This document shows positions 39,428 to 51,045 of a stretch of DNA of 64,000 bases, piece after piece. Position numbers and translations under genes: made by a program. Source of the DNA: Gnetum montanum (lineage: Eukaryota; Streptophyta; Gnetopsida; Gnetales; Gnetaceae); the NCBI GenBank assembly GCA_015680685.1, contig MNCI01011448.1, positions 124,001 through 188,000 on the forward strand, in the 5' to 3' direction. How positions within the stretch are numbered: position 1 is the stretch's first letter; every line of letters starts with the position of its first letter. The notes beneath the pieces are model-generated. The model was not told the origin of the DNA. It searched no databases and was given only the letters and a program-made list of their open reading frames with translations.

Positions 39428-41029
39428 TGTAGCGACCAAAAATGTTTGAGGCTAGAAAAACACCAAGGGGTTGTCGGTCATAGATAGTCTTGACCCTATT
39501 TTTATGGAAGGGCCATGCTAGATGGGACAAAAATGGGACGCCCTGAATGATTTGGTCGATCAGACAGGGACTTAGTCAGTGTTAATATAACCTTTTGCAA
39601 CATGTAGTTTGAAAACAAGACTAATAACACGAAGTAATTATTAAATGTAAAAAAAAAGATAGAAAATAGTGTAAAATGCAATAGTAAATAGGAGACAAAG
39701 TAAAACGCAGTTAGAAAAATGCACTACTTCGAAGCTCTGACCTCGCTCTATCAAGATGGATACAATCAGTTCACAACGCTGAAAAGTGCAGAGATCCTAA
39801 GAGTAACCAAGACGTGTAGGGCAAGGTGGCTATGTGCTTGAACACGGACTTAATTATCAACAATGAAAAGTGCTACGAAGGTGGTAGAAGAGAATAGAAT
39901 ATAATGCCAGCTGAAAGCACTAACTATTAACAATGTTAAACAGAAATTTTACAATGCTTGAGGTTACAATGCCAACTTCTTGCTTGTCAGCCAACCAGAC
40001 TGTTAGCTGGCTAGATTGCCTAGAAAACAGACTAGGGACTAAAAAGCTGCAAGAGACAAAAAATCCAGAGAGCGAGAAAGAGCTGGGGCTCTTTTTAAGC
40101 ATCGCTCATTGGGGTATTTATAGGACCGAGGGCACGTGAAAGAGGCATTTTGGACGCCACATGCCCTGGGCTTATGTTGACCTGTCTATGCTACACGTGC
40201 CTGTATGACCGTTGGGCAAGCCTGCCACGCCATAATTACAAACCTGCCATGCCGTAATTGCGCTATCAGAGTAATGGTGCAATTAGGTGAAGTGCATTGA
40301 TGTCGTGTAACTGCTTGCCACGTTTTTTTATGCTTTGTAGCATAGCATGTTTGGCGTGGCATAACATCTTGTTATGCTGTGCCACGCTACGCAGCATAGC
40401 GTAGCCATCAGTTCGAAGTAAGAAACTTGCATTATGCCCTGCTGCATGTGTTGAAAACCTTTAGAGTGCGCTATTTATTTGTTGCAGATTTGCTACACTA
40501 TGCTACGCTATGTAGCATATCATAGCGTTGCAGTTGTCCTTAGTCACAAAAATGTCGCCAATCTACAAAATTTGCCTTTTACACTACGAAACTTACGAAC
40601 TTGTTGATCTCTCCCTTTGAGTTGCCTTCTATCATTTTCATAGAATTTCTATGCCTCATTGCGCCTTGTAGCTTAGCTTAGCGTAGTAGCAAACATGGTA
40701 TGTTTTTGCCAAGTTCATTGCTTTTTGATGGAAGTAGACATTGTTGAAGGACTTGAAGTTGGGCAAGGGAACTGGTCATCTAGATTTTGCTACATTGTGC
40801 TACACTGCGTAGCATAGCATAGCGTAGCACTGTGCTTCTGCAAGTGTCTTCTAAAGTTCACTATGCTACATGGCGTAGTGTAGCGTAGCAAGACTTCTTG
40901 ACTTAGAAAACTTGCTGAAGCAAACAGTCTTAACATCAGAGCATCCATCTTCTAAAAAATTGCCATAACGCTGCGTAATTTGCAAAGAATTGGTGAAGCA
41001 AGCATGCCTTCAAATTTTGGGGTGTTTCA
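39428..41029 (-). mobile_element. LTR3, 5' LTR of element 2
   Basis: It starts TGAAACACCCCAAAATTTG at 41029 and ends CGCTACA at 39428. TATA is at 40111-40122. Palindromes of the TGCTATGCTA family lie at about 40330-40410, 40490-40530 and 40790-40890. Directly beyond 41029 comes the interior of LTR G, homologous to base 3930 onward of LTR F. Confidence 0.85.
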
Positions 41030-41259
41030 GGGTGGTGGTGTCTATGGGTTGACACTCTCATTTTGGTCAAAACCCTTAGCTATGCTCACCCCCATTTCAT
41101 AGCTACACTCTACACTTAGCACCATTTCACATTGTTTACACTTGAATTTCGAGTAATCATGCCATCCTCCAATTGCATCCATCACCTTGGTTGCAACCAA
41201 CAAAGTTCCTAATTGATTGACAAGACAATTTAAGATGCTCAACCTCCATTTCTAGCAAG
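41030..41259 (+). mobile_element. LTR G, left fragment (A/B subfamily, plus strand)
   Basis: It aligns with LTR F from base 3930 ('gggcagtagtctccatgggttg' region), with the same 'aaacccttagctatgctcaccccc' block. It stops at the insertion of element B and resumes at 50964-51045. Its 5' part is missing at the LTR3 boundary. It could be the 3' LTR of element A, which would imply that A's pol was lost. Confidence 0.75.
41255..41259. other. Target-site duplication of element B (left), GCAAG
   Basis: GCAAG at 41255-41259 and 50959-50963 flank element B exactly at its TG and CA ends. Five bases is usual for Ty3/gypsy integrases. Confidence 0.9.
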
Positions 41260-43234
41260 TGTGGCATCTAAAAATGTTAGTGGTTGGAACACCAAGAGGT
41301 CCACAGGCGTACAACCTAACCTTGGATCCGTGCAAGGGCCATGCTAGAGAAAAAAAGAAATGGGATGCTCTGAACAACCTTGTCGATCATATAGGGACTT
41401 ACATGGTATTAAGTGATTGTGCATAAGAAAGGCTTCTACAACGTTATGCATAGGCATCGGGTCTGGCTAAACCAAAGTGTAGTAGGGTGTCTCGACCTAA
41501 GAACAGTGATGTGAACATGCAAACATGTATGAAAAAAGCAAGGAAATGCAAATGTTATGCTAAATGACATAAAAATATGCTTGAGAAATGTAATAGAGTT
41601 TGAGAAAAATAGTGTACCATCCCAAAAGAGGGAGCATAGCTAGTTCACAAAAGTATTCATAGTATAAAATAGGTGCAATGGGAGCACAGTCATAGCCTCG
41701 GTGGCATTGGACTATGAAGTCTAGTGCTCGCTATGTTGAACTGTGCCTACTGGGTTGGTAGTTGTGGTGTATTGTGTGAGGTTGTACAAGGCTTCAAAGG
41801 GGCTGTAGTGTACCATGTGGTGTAGTTGTGCCTCTCTACCAGTGTGGTGTGCTCTGGGTCTCGTTTCCCCATGGCGATAGGTGCCAAGATGAAAAAATGT
41901 TAAAATGTCAAAATGAAAATGTCCACTACTTCTTGGTCAAAGATCCAAGCCAAACCCTCCCCCCCTCCCCCCTTCNCAAGAGCTAGGATGCAAGGGTCCT
42001 TATAGGGCTAGGGTTAGGCCAAAATGTGGATCTGATGCCACGTGGTAGTGTGGGAGACATCCCATGTTACATGCGGGACATGATACACTGGTTGCTATGC
42101 TTGTCCCATGTTACAAGTGGGGCACAGGATGAGACACTAGCCATTACATTACATAGGGTTCCATGTTGCAGTAGACATGGTGCTACACTATGCAGCATGG
42201 TAGTAGCAAATGGGGGAAACAAGTAAAGCAAACCATTGATCTAGCTATCAAGGAGATGCTGGAGCAAAAATGCTAGTCGATGATGAGTCCTAGAGGTTCT
42301 GGAGGTGTCCTGGGGCTTCTTTATAAGAGTTATACTATTTATGCTGTCCAATGTAGCAATGTAGTGTAAACACTAGCCTACTATGCTATGCTATGCAACA
42401 CAATGTAGCAAGCCCTATTTCAAACAAACATTGTCAAAGACTGCACAGATGATTTTGAGACCCAGCCAGACAAGCAACTTCAATAGTTGGAAACCATGCT
42501 GTCCATGCCTGAGACCTCCTGATTTCATCTTTGGGGCACTTTTTATGTTGGATATCTTTGCTATGCTATGCTATGCTGTGTAGCATAGCACAACATAGTA
42601 GTTATTTTGGGATGCAATTTGCAATATTTTGTCAGGAAGCTTTGATTGGGACCTGACGGTGAAGTGGGATAAGAAACCTTGGAGGTTGAAAGATGGTCAA
42701 TTATGTTTTTTCATGTCAAAAAAACATAGAGGAGACCTTCAGTATCCTGTTATGCTATGCTACACTGTGCATCATAGCATAGTGTGGTACCCAAAACCAG
42801 ATGAATTTTGTGCCATTTGCTAGATTTTCTCCATGCCACGCTAATCATACTCCAAGGATGAGACAAGGCAGGCATCCTTGGAGACCAAGTCATTACCAAC
42901 TACACCACTTGAGAGTTTTGGCATCACTTGGCCTCCTATGCTGTGTAGCATAGTAGGTCCCACAGTTGAAGAATTTGCCAATCTATATGGTTCATCCTCA
43001 ATGTCCCATTTGTGCAAACTAGCCTTGCAACTAGGTGTCATGCTAACTATGCTATAGAGGATGGCAAGCAGGCCTGGAAGTGGCTTCACAAGTGTTAGGA
43101 CTTCTAGGGTGCCATGTTGTTTGCATGGTCTAGCATGACACCATACCTAGAGAGTGTAGCCAAAGTGCCACCATTTTGACACTTAGCCAAACTTGCAGTC
43201 AAGATGTCAAGACCCAAATTTTTGTGGTGTTTCA
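41260..43234 (-). mobile_element. 3' LTR of element B
   Basis: 1,975 bp, starting TGAAACACCACAAAAATTTG at 43234 and ending GATGCCACA at 41260. The promoter region has a G-box at 42039-42044 and CCCTATAAGG near 41996-42006. Palindrome GCTATGCT-GTGT-AGCATAGC lies at 42570-42589. One N is at 41976, in a C-rich run. Confidence 0.85.
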
Positions 43235-43250
43235 ATGGACCCTCTTTGTT
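43235..43250 (-). other. Polypurine tract of element B
   Basis: The minus strand reads AACAAAGAGGGTCCAT immediately before the 3' LTR start. Confidence 0.8.
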
Positions 43251-44360
43251 GATGTCTAGAGGAGTGGCCCGAGATACATCAACAAAGAATTACAAAACAT
43301 CACAAAAGACATGCCACCAACATCACTCGTCAGTACAAGGTTGGGTGTCATTTTTTCATGCTCAAGAGTGCTATGGTAATAAGGTTATGCATGAGGAACA
43401 AGGGGTATAGGCAATGCTAGGGAGATGAAATGTAAATGGTGGAAAAAAATTTAAATAGTGGATCATGATGTAAGATGCAAATCCAACATGGTTGATTGTG
43501 ACCATGGTGTTAAGTGATTTGCCCCTGAAATGTTAACCTCTCATCGGAGTGCTTATGAGAGCATAAAAGCCAATCTAAGGCTAGGAAAATTGTGCAACTA
43601 CAACATTGTCAATTTGCTTGGGGATGTGTTTTTCCCATTACCTTTTTTTTTGTAAGGCAAACCTTCTTTGGGTCTGGCTTACTATTGAATGTTAGCTGCA
43701 AGTTGGCCATTGAGATGATGTGCTTTGTTTTGATTCATTCACATTGCATCTGTCGGATAGGTGTTTCCTCCCTAAGATGATTTGTGTTATATCTGTTTAG
43801 GATCTTGGCCAGTCCACAAAGGCTTCCCATGGGATGAGTTGTGTTACGTCCATCATGAGTTTAGCAGTTGATGTGAAGAGAATGCCATGTGCATCACAGT
43901 TTGTATGCATCAGGGGGATGTGTAATCATGAGTATGTAGGGGACAAGAGGATTTTGGGATAAAGGATTAGATGTGCATAGGCCATAATAGGGGTGAGAGG
44001 GATGTACACTCTTGAGTGACTTAACTAGTCCAATCATGCACATTAGAGCAATGTGGTGACTTGCTGCTGCATTGAGATGTACCTTTGCACGACCGTCTCC
44101 AAGGCTTTGTCCTACAAACATAACTGAGAGAAGAAAAGAAAACCATACAACATGAAATGTGAGTGCAAATGCTTGACGTGAAGCTGTTGCTGGTGCTAGA
44201 CATCAAGATGCTATAAATGCATCAAATGCTATGCCAGTTGCAAGTGCTCAGGAAGCTAGTGATAATGCTAAGACAATGATGCTATGAAGGCTGCACAACT
44301 GGCAAGTATTCCAAGATATTAGCATAACAGTGGGTGATGATGATGTTGTGAATGCCCCAA
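43251..44360 (-). other. 3' segment of element B
   Basis: Partly homologous to the 3' segments of elements 1 and 2. About 43740-43870 (minus strand) has the duplicated motif with DVTQLIPWEAF and DITQIILGRKHLSDR. No long conserved frame is present. Confidence 0.5.
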
Positions 44361-44364
44361 ATAG

Positions 44365-44900
44365 ATTAGTAACATGCCAGTTTAAAGTCTTGGCAAATTG
44401 CAAATCTATTTTAAGGTTCTGGTAGTTCGTTCTATGGGTGCCAATTTTATGTCATGGCCCAAGCACATGTTGTGGGTGCCAATTTCATGTCATGGCCCAA
44501 GGACATGTTGTGGGTGCTAGTTTTATGTCATGGCCCAAGGACATGCTATGCTAGTTTAACATCATAGCAGATGATTACTTACCTTGCTTGTGTAAGGTGC
44601 AATGCTACATGCATGGTCATGTTGTGTGCTTGCAAGATCCTGTAAAAATCAACTAGAAAGAAAAAAAATCAAGAAACACCTATTGTAAACAGAGTTAAAA
44701 TGGATGAATGAAAGGAAAGTAAAGCAAAAAGTGACAAATTTAGGCCATCTCATCCTATAGGCTAGTTTAAGGCCTTTTTAGGCCAAACATAATACACTAT
44801 TAGTATGTGGGTTGCTAGTTTTGGGCCTTAGTAAGCTATGGTGATAGTTTAAGGCCATTCTTGGTTGAATGCTAGTTTAAGGCCTTTTCGGGCCATATGT
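44365..44900. repeat. Repeat units flanking the missing pol of element B
   Basis: Hairpin units at 44370-44580 (perfect CATC-ATAGCA-GATG at 44560-44573) correspond to those after integrase in elements 1 and 2. GGCC units at 44760-44900 (GGCC-TTTTTA-GGCC at 44771-44784, GGCC-TTTTCG-GGCC at 44881-44894) correspond to those between protease and RT. Only about 180 bases of A-rich sequence separate the two groups, where about 4 kb of pol should be. Confidence 0.75.
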
Positions 44901-45149
44901 TTTTGTTGTTTTTTAAATGTAACATGTAAGCTAACTTGATGAATGCATAAACAAAGTAGAGATGTGTAAACAAAGCAAAAGGTGTGATCTAAATGAGCAG
45001 GTAGAATGTAAACACGTAAACTAGTGCAATGTAAATGAAAGTAAAAAACGAAGGGTAAGTGGAGGTAAAGGGTAGGCAGGCACCTAGTGCATTTTTGGCC
45101 AAGGGAGAGTCGTTTTCATTCAGTTTCTTCCTAATCAAGTGTAGATTAG

Positions 45150-45830
45150 GGGGTGTGCAAGGCTTAGGATCCTTTGGGAGGCTATTGGCTTCAACCACTC
45201 ATTCGAGTGTGTTAGCCTTAGGCACTGTGTTGGTTGTCGTAGGTGTACCACCAAGAAACTCCACCTTTAACACTTGTGCCATGTCTATGTCGTGGATAGT
45301 CAGAGAGGAGGTGTTATCACCATGGATGATAACTTGACCACATTTGTATGGAAGGTGGATTTCTTGATGGATGGGAGAGGAGACAACCCTTAGTTGGACT
45401 AGCCAAGGCCTACCTAGAATCATGTTGAAACTTAGCATCTTCTCTATGATAGTGAAATATGCACTAGTGGGGAATTTCTCTCCTACCATGAAGGCTAGGT
45501 TGATTGTACCCTTGATAGTGATGTGTTATCCATTGAAGGATTTTAGACATGCAACTTTGGTTAACCTAATTTTGTCTACTAGGCCTAGCTTATCAATCAT
45601 AGAGTATAGGATTACATTTGTTGCTGCATTGTCATCGACATGTACTCTATGGATGGTACATTTCCCAACACATGGATAGTGGAGCTGTAGTGACCTCTCC
45701 TCGTTTGGGATTAACTTTGACTGCATTTTCATGAAAGGATAGAGATGTTGAACCCAATTCTTATTGTGTAGTAGATGACATTGTTGAGTGGATGGATGCC
45801 TCATCTGCAAGAATGTCTTCCATAATAGGA
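45150..45830 (-). pseudogene. Aspartic protease pseudogene of element B
   Basis: The minus strand reads IHRVHVDDNAATNVILYSMI (active-site Gly changed to Asn) and, after a stop, FNMILGRPWLVQLRVVSSPI and HGDNTSSLTIHDIDMAQVLK. The late block is well kept over 96 codons (45199-45489). With Asp-Asp-Asn-Ala at the active site the enzyme should be dead. Confidence 0.8.
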
Positions 45831-45919
45831 ATGGAGGCTAACATTTAGGCCAAGGCTTGGTGGTAAGTAGATGAGTTCATGAATAGGTCGTACAATCTCA
45901 ACATTGTGTTCTTTTTCTT

Positions 45920-48540
45920 GAGCATTTATTTCACCTAGGTTAGTGCAGCTACGAAGTTGTTGTCATCAGTCGTTATGTTGGTCTTAACCTCCTTCATGTG
46001 GCTCGAGAGATGGATCCCTTGTGGTGGGGATTTGGGCTTGGGTTGCTTGTCCTGCTTGGGGGTAGGGATCCCAGTGTTTAGTTGTTTCTTGCTGGTTGTG
46101 GCCTTTACTTTAGCCATGGGGTTGCAAGGTGCTCATTCATCTTCTTGCATTGTCATTTGGTTGGCCTACTCGGGTTGCTAGTTGGGTCGACCCTCGAGGG
46201 AGGAGAGATTGAGATATTGCCCAATATTGGGTTTCAAGTAGGTGAGGGGCCATCATGTTGTGGCACCTTGATGATGAAGGGTGGCTTTGGAGTTTTTGTA
46301 GGGCCAACTTGTTGTGGAAATTTAATGAAAAAAGGTTGCTTAGCAGTTGTTGTTGCTACATCATGCCAATTTAACGTCTTAGTGGACGATTGCTATGGAA
46401 CCTTCACCACAAAAGGTGTTGTGGGTGCCTGAGGTGGCACTTTGATAACAAATGAAGGCCTCTTGCTTGTGGAAGCCAAGGGTATCCTTGCCTTGTTGGG
46501 AAGCACATAGATCACAAAAGGTTGTTACATAGGTTTGGGCTTGCTACTTATGCTAATAGAGTTTATGACATAGGAAGCATCGCTTGCATTGATTTGGCTC
46601 ACTATGTTAAGCGCTATTTGGCCCCATTCTATCATTCTTTGTAGGTCATCCTGCAAAGCATGACAATTGTCTATACTATGACCAGAAAACTAGTGGTAAT
46701 GACAGTATTGGTCCAGCTTGAAGTGTCATGGGACTGGGGGCTCTTTTGGTACTGCTGAGGTAGGGTTCCTTAGTAGTTTGCATTATCTATCATGTTTTTC
46801 ATGGGTAATCTCTAATACGTGTTTGCATTGGATTTTCCCAACTTTTAGAAGTCACTCCAATAGTTTAAGGGGTTCCATCAGTAGCAATGTATACTTTGAG
46901 TGATCTTTGTGCCAAAAGTTAGGCCTTGGGATGGCCTTTGCTGATGTAGGCGAGTTGGTGCTAGAGTTGGTAGCTTTATGAGTTGGGGCTTTGGGCTATT
47001 TAGCTATTGGGCCTCAATTGGTTGCTTTTGTGCTTATGACCACTGTTACCATTGTTGTGCTTTTCTTGCAAGTATGTTAGTTTTTGTAGGCCATGTAGGC
47101 TAGATCACTACTAGCTTGCACTGCTTCCTCTATGCTTTTTTTTTTTTGGGAAAAGGCTTGGCTAAGAGACTTCGGGGCCAAATAATACAATTTGGACTTG
47201 ATGAAGTCATTTACTACACCTTTGAAGATGGTCAGTAGATGTGTCTCCTCTAGGGGTTCATGCATTTCACTCAATGTAGCATTCCAACATTGGAGGAATT
47301 TTGGCATGGGCTCTAGAGGCTCTTGCTTAACCTACATGAGCTGGTTGAGGGTTGCTTTAGGCTTTAGGTTGTACCTAAATCATATCACAAACTAGCTTAT
47401 GAGATCCTCCAAAGAGGATATTGAGGCCTTGGGTAGCATGCGATACTAGTTTAAGGCCTTGCCAGTGAGTGACATGGGGAACATGCGCATGATGGCATGT
47501 GGCCAAGCTTGAAGGAGTAGGCATTCATATCAAAATGTGACCAAGTGTGCATTGGGGTCTCCTTCACCATTGCACTTGGTGAATTGTGGTAGCTAAACCC
47601 CAATTGGGAGAGTTAGATGTGGTATCGTAGGACTTATGGGGTCATCTTAGTAGAAGTCCACCACCTTGACAGTGTCAGAGGAGGTAGCCTTAAGTCAGTT
47701 GATCTCCTCTATCAAGATTTGGATTAGTTGGAATACTGGATTCAGGTTGGGGGATCTACCAGCTGGTTACATTGGCTGGGCTTGGGTTGGTTGCATAACA
47801 TAGGGCAGAATTGTTGGTTGTGGAGTTTTCCAGTTTAACATTATAGCAGACGGTTATTGCTAGTTTAACATCGTAGCAGATGGGTGTTTTCAGTTTAACA
47901 TCATAGTGAATGGTTGTTGATGTGTTGACTAAGTGATGGTTACAGTGATCAAAGTGGGCCACACATGAGTGGGTTGGATGGACATAGTAGATTCTAATGA
48001 GACAAGCGATACGTAAGCTACCTGAGTTGTCTGGGGCTAGGAGGTGGCCCCTACATGAGCATAGTGTTGGATGAACATGTTACTTGTTTACGAGGAAGGC
48101 TATTGGCATGGTCACCATCTTAGAGAGGATGGGTGGACTGAACCGAGGAGGAGTTGTACTAGGGAGAGGTTGTGGGAAGATGATGTGGAGAGGGCTCTCA
48201 TGTTTGGGGAAGGTCTCAAACTCATCTTCTTTGTTCTGTGAGGCTTCCTCTGAGGTTGTTCCTGCATCATGCTCATTTGCATGAATGAGCTAGGACAACA
48301 GCTAGTGATAGGAGTTCATGAGTGGGATTATGTCAAATAATGAGGGGTTGTACTCTTGTCTATTTTTTTGGACTCGTTCATAGTTCTGTTTTGCCTCCAC
48401 ATCAAGGTAATCCACTGGTAATCCTGCCTAGATTTTGGCACAAAAAAATTGTATTGTTCATGGCTTAGTGCAGCATGCATTGGCTAGATCCTGGTGTCAA
48501 GTGCGTTAGACACTAATGTGGAAGGCTGATCTAGATTCAT
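45920..48540 (-). pseudogene. Gag pseudogene of element B
   Basis: The start at 48540 reads MNLDQPSTLVSNALDT and then a stop. It matches the gag start of element A (MNPHQPSTSMSNTFDI). The core is visible at 47077-47307 (LQCWNATLSEMHEPLEETHL, FKGVVNDFIKSKLYYLAPKS), with a knuckle CHYH-x3-SGH-x4-C near 46650-46720. YDVKLA-coding hairpin units occur at 47820-47920 (CATC-GTAGCA-GATG at 47869-47882) and 46375-46388 (CGTC-TTAGTG-GACG). It is the minus-strand partner of the gag of element A. Confidence 0.85.
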
Positions 48541-48799
48541 ATTCATAGATTATTTTTTGTAGAAGACGGCTAACCCTGAAAACTACAAAGAAATGATCAA
48601 GTCTGTCGGTAGCAAATAATTGTGAGCAAACAGCTAAGTGTAGACTACAGAAAAAATGCTTAATATGAGAATTATGAGAAATGACCAACTTTGGTACTGC
48701 TACGCTATGCTAGAGATTGCTATGCTAAGAGAAACTGCTATGCTACACAGGATATAGGTAGTGTAACATAGTAGATAGGCAGTGTAACATAGTAGATAA

Positions 48800-48974
48800 T
48801 TCTGGGCTTTCATCCTATAGGGTTCCATAGGAACTATTGTGGTAGCTGATCTACACCACCTAGTGCATAAAAAACCATAGGGGTATCACATCTATGCTAG
48901 CAGGCTACTGGTGATGGGGTACAAATAGCATGCAGGATTACTTGTGCTGTACGGAAGAGACACAGAGGTTCAGG
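48800..48974 (-). promoter_or_regulatory. Leader of element B with hairpin
   Basis: A single copy of the 160-bp leader block. The hairpin lies at 48821-48835 (minus AGTTCC-TAT-GGAACC), with GGTGTAGATCAG upstream and CCTATAGGATGAAAGCC downstream, all recognisable in elements 1 and 2. Confidence 0.6.
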
Positions 48975-48996
48975 CCCTCCTTCTAGTGCCAAAAAT
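48975..48996 (-). other. Primer-binding site of element B
   Basis: The minus strand reads TGGCACTAGAAGGAGGGCC four bases after the LTR end ATCACA. Confidence 0.85.
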
Positions 48997-50958
48997 TGTG
49001 ATGTTTGAAAACATCAGTGGCTAGAACATCGAGAGGTCCATGGGAATATAGCCTAACCCCAAATCTATGTGAGGGCCATGCTGGAGAAAAATGGAAATGA
49101 GGTGCCCTGAATGGTCTTGTCTATTAGACAGGGACTTACGTGGTGTTAAATAATTATGCATAAGAAAGGTTTGTACAACGTTATTGATAGGCATTAGGTT
49201 CAGCTAAACTAGAGCATAGTAGGGTGTCCTGACTTAAGAACAGTGACGTGAACATGCAAACATGTATGAAAAAAGTGAGGAAATTCAAATGTTATGCTAA
49301 ATGCCACAAAGAGATGTTTGAGAAATACAACAAAGTTCAAGAATAGCAATGTACCGCCCCAAAATAGGGAGCGTAGCTAGTTCACAAAAGTATTCACAGT
49401 ATACAATAGGCACAATGGAAGCACAGTCACAACCTTGGTGGCATTGGACTATGAAGTTTGGTGCTCACTGTGTTGAACTGTGCCCACTGGGTTGGTAGCT
49501 ACAGTGTACTATGTGAGGTTGTACAAGTTTGCAATGGGGCTACAGTGTACTGTGTGGTGTAGTTGTGCCTCTCTGCCGATGTGGTGTGCTATGGGTCTCA
49601 TTCGCCCATGGAACTAGGTGCCAAGATGCAAAAATGTTAAAATGCCAAAATGGGAATGCCCACTACCTTCTTGGTTAAAGATCCAAGCCAAATCCCCCTC
49701 CCCCCTCACCCCCTTCAAGCACTAGGATGCAAGGGTACTTATAGGGCTAGGGTTAGCCCAAAATGCAAATCCAGTGCCATGTGGTAGTGTGGGAGACATC
49801 CCATGCCATGTGTAGGACATGGAACACTGGCTGCTATGCTTGTCCCATGTTACTTATGGGGCATGGGATGGGATGTAGACTGTTACACTACATAGGATGC
49901 CACGATGCAGTAGAGATGGTGCTACGCTATGCAACATTGTAGTAGCAAAGGGGGCCAACAAGCAAAGCAAACCACATATCTGGCTTTCAAGGAGATGCTA
50001 GAGCAAAAATGCCAATTGACAATGAGTCCTGAAGGTTCTGGAGGTATCTTGGAGCTTCTTTGCAAGTGTTACATTGTTTATGCTACCCATCATAGCAGCG
50101 TAGCATAAACACTAGCCTACTACGCTATGCTACACTACATAGCATAGCAAGCCTTGTTGCAAATAAAAGTTGTCAAAGACTACACAAATGATTTTGAGAC
50201 CTAGCCAAACAAGAAACTTCAACAGTTGGCAACCATGCTATCCATGCCTAAGACCTCTTGATTTCATGTTTGGGGCACTTTTTATATTGGATATCTTTGC
50301 TACATAGCACAACGTAGTAGTCAGTCTAGGATGCAACCTACAATGTTTTGTGAGAAAGATTTGATTGGGACCTAAGGGTGAAGTGGTAGAGGCAACCCTA
50401 GAGGTTGAAAGATGGTCAACTATGTTTTTTCATGTCAAAATAACATGGAGGAGACCTTTAGCATCTTGCTACATTGTGCTACACTATGCATCATAGCATA
50501 GCATAGTACCCAAAATAGGATGACTTTTGTGCCATTTTCTAGATTTTCCCCAACCTGATCATACTCCAAGGATGAGATAGGGTAGGCATCCTTGGATACC
50601 AAGTCATTGCCAACTATGCCACTTGAGAGTTTTGGCACCACTTGGCCTGCTATTCTGTGCAACGTAGCATAGCATAGTAGGTCCCATAGTTGAAGAATTT
50701 GTTGATCTGTACAGTTCATCTTCAGTGTCTCATTTATGCAAACTAGCCTTGCTACTATATGTCATGCTGACAATGCTGAAGAGGATGGCAGGTAGGCCTG
50801 GAAGTGGGTTTGTAGGTGTTAGGACTTCCAGGGTGTCATGTTGTCTGTGTGATCCAGCATGACACCAAACCTAGAGAGTGTAGGCAAATTTCCACCATTT
50901 TGAAACTTAGCCAAACTTGCAATCAAGATGTCAAGACTTGAATTTTTGTAGTGTTTCA
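48997..50958 (-). mobile_element. 5' LTR of element B
   Basis: 1,962 bp, starting TGAAACACTACAAAAATTC at 50958 and ending AAACATCACA at 48997. TATA-like CCTATAAGTACCC lies near 49733-49745. The G-box is reduced to CATGTG. Palindrome GCTATGCTA, 7-base loop, TAGCATAGC is at 50124-50148. Confidence 0.85.
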
Positions 50959-50963
50959 GCAAG
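50959..50963. other. Target-site duplication of element B (right), GCAAG
   Basis: Second copy of GCAAG, directly after the TGTTTCA edge of the 5' LTR. Confidence 0.9.
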
Positions 50964-51045
50964 ACCATCATGTGAAGGTGTGCTTAAGGTTGTGTGTCTG
51001 TTGACCACTTGGTGATTCTAGCCATTGACATTTTTAGTCATTATA
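50964..51045 (+). mobile_element. LTR G, right fragment
   Basis: It continues LTR F-like sequence ('gattctagccattgacatttttagtcattata' aligns with 4235-4269). No PBS follows, so it is a 3' LTR or solo LTR end. With the left fragment it defines the empty site of element B. Confidence 0.75.

Larger units (their letters stand above)
19374..41029 (-). mobile_element. Element 2, Tat-type Ty3/gypsy retrotransposon with large insertions
   Basis: On the minus strand: LTR3, PBS, duplicated leader, gag, protease, repeat tract interrupted by an 8.6 kb insert, RT remnant, second RNase H, integrase, hairpin array, 3' segment, PPT, LTR2. It belongs to the same subfamily as element 1. Two internal deletions removed the RT core and the first RNase H. 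A solo LTR (35289-36405) is inserted at the gag-protease boundary. The right flank after LTR3 is the interior of an A-type LTR. Confidence 0.85.
41260..50958 (-). mobile_element. Element B, non-autonomous gag-protease LTR element
   Basis: It has two LTRs (41260-43234 and 48997-50958), PPT, PBS, leader, gag and protease, and a 5-bp target duplication. RT, RNase H and integrase are absent: protease is followed within a few hundred bases by the repeat units and the 3' segment that normally flank pol. In a 77-base stretch near the LTR ends I counted seven differences between the LTRs, mostly transitions, so the insertion is old. It must have been moved by enzymes from a relative. Confidence 0.85.

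Noticed and set aside
7472-41034. Target duplication GAATG/GGGTG for the two-element array
   Set aside because: The right-hand GGGTG is part of LTR G itself (GGGCA in LTR F), and the flanks are not colinear.
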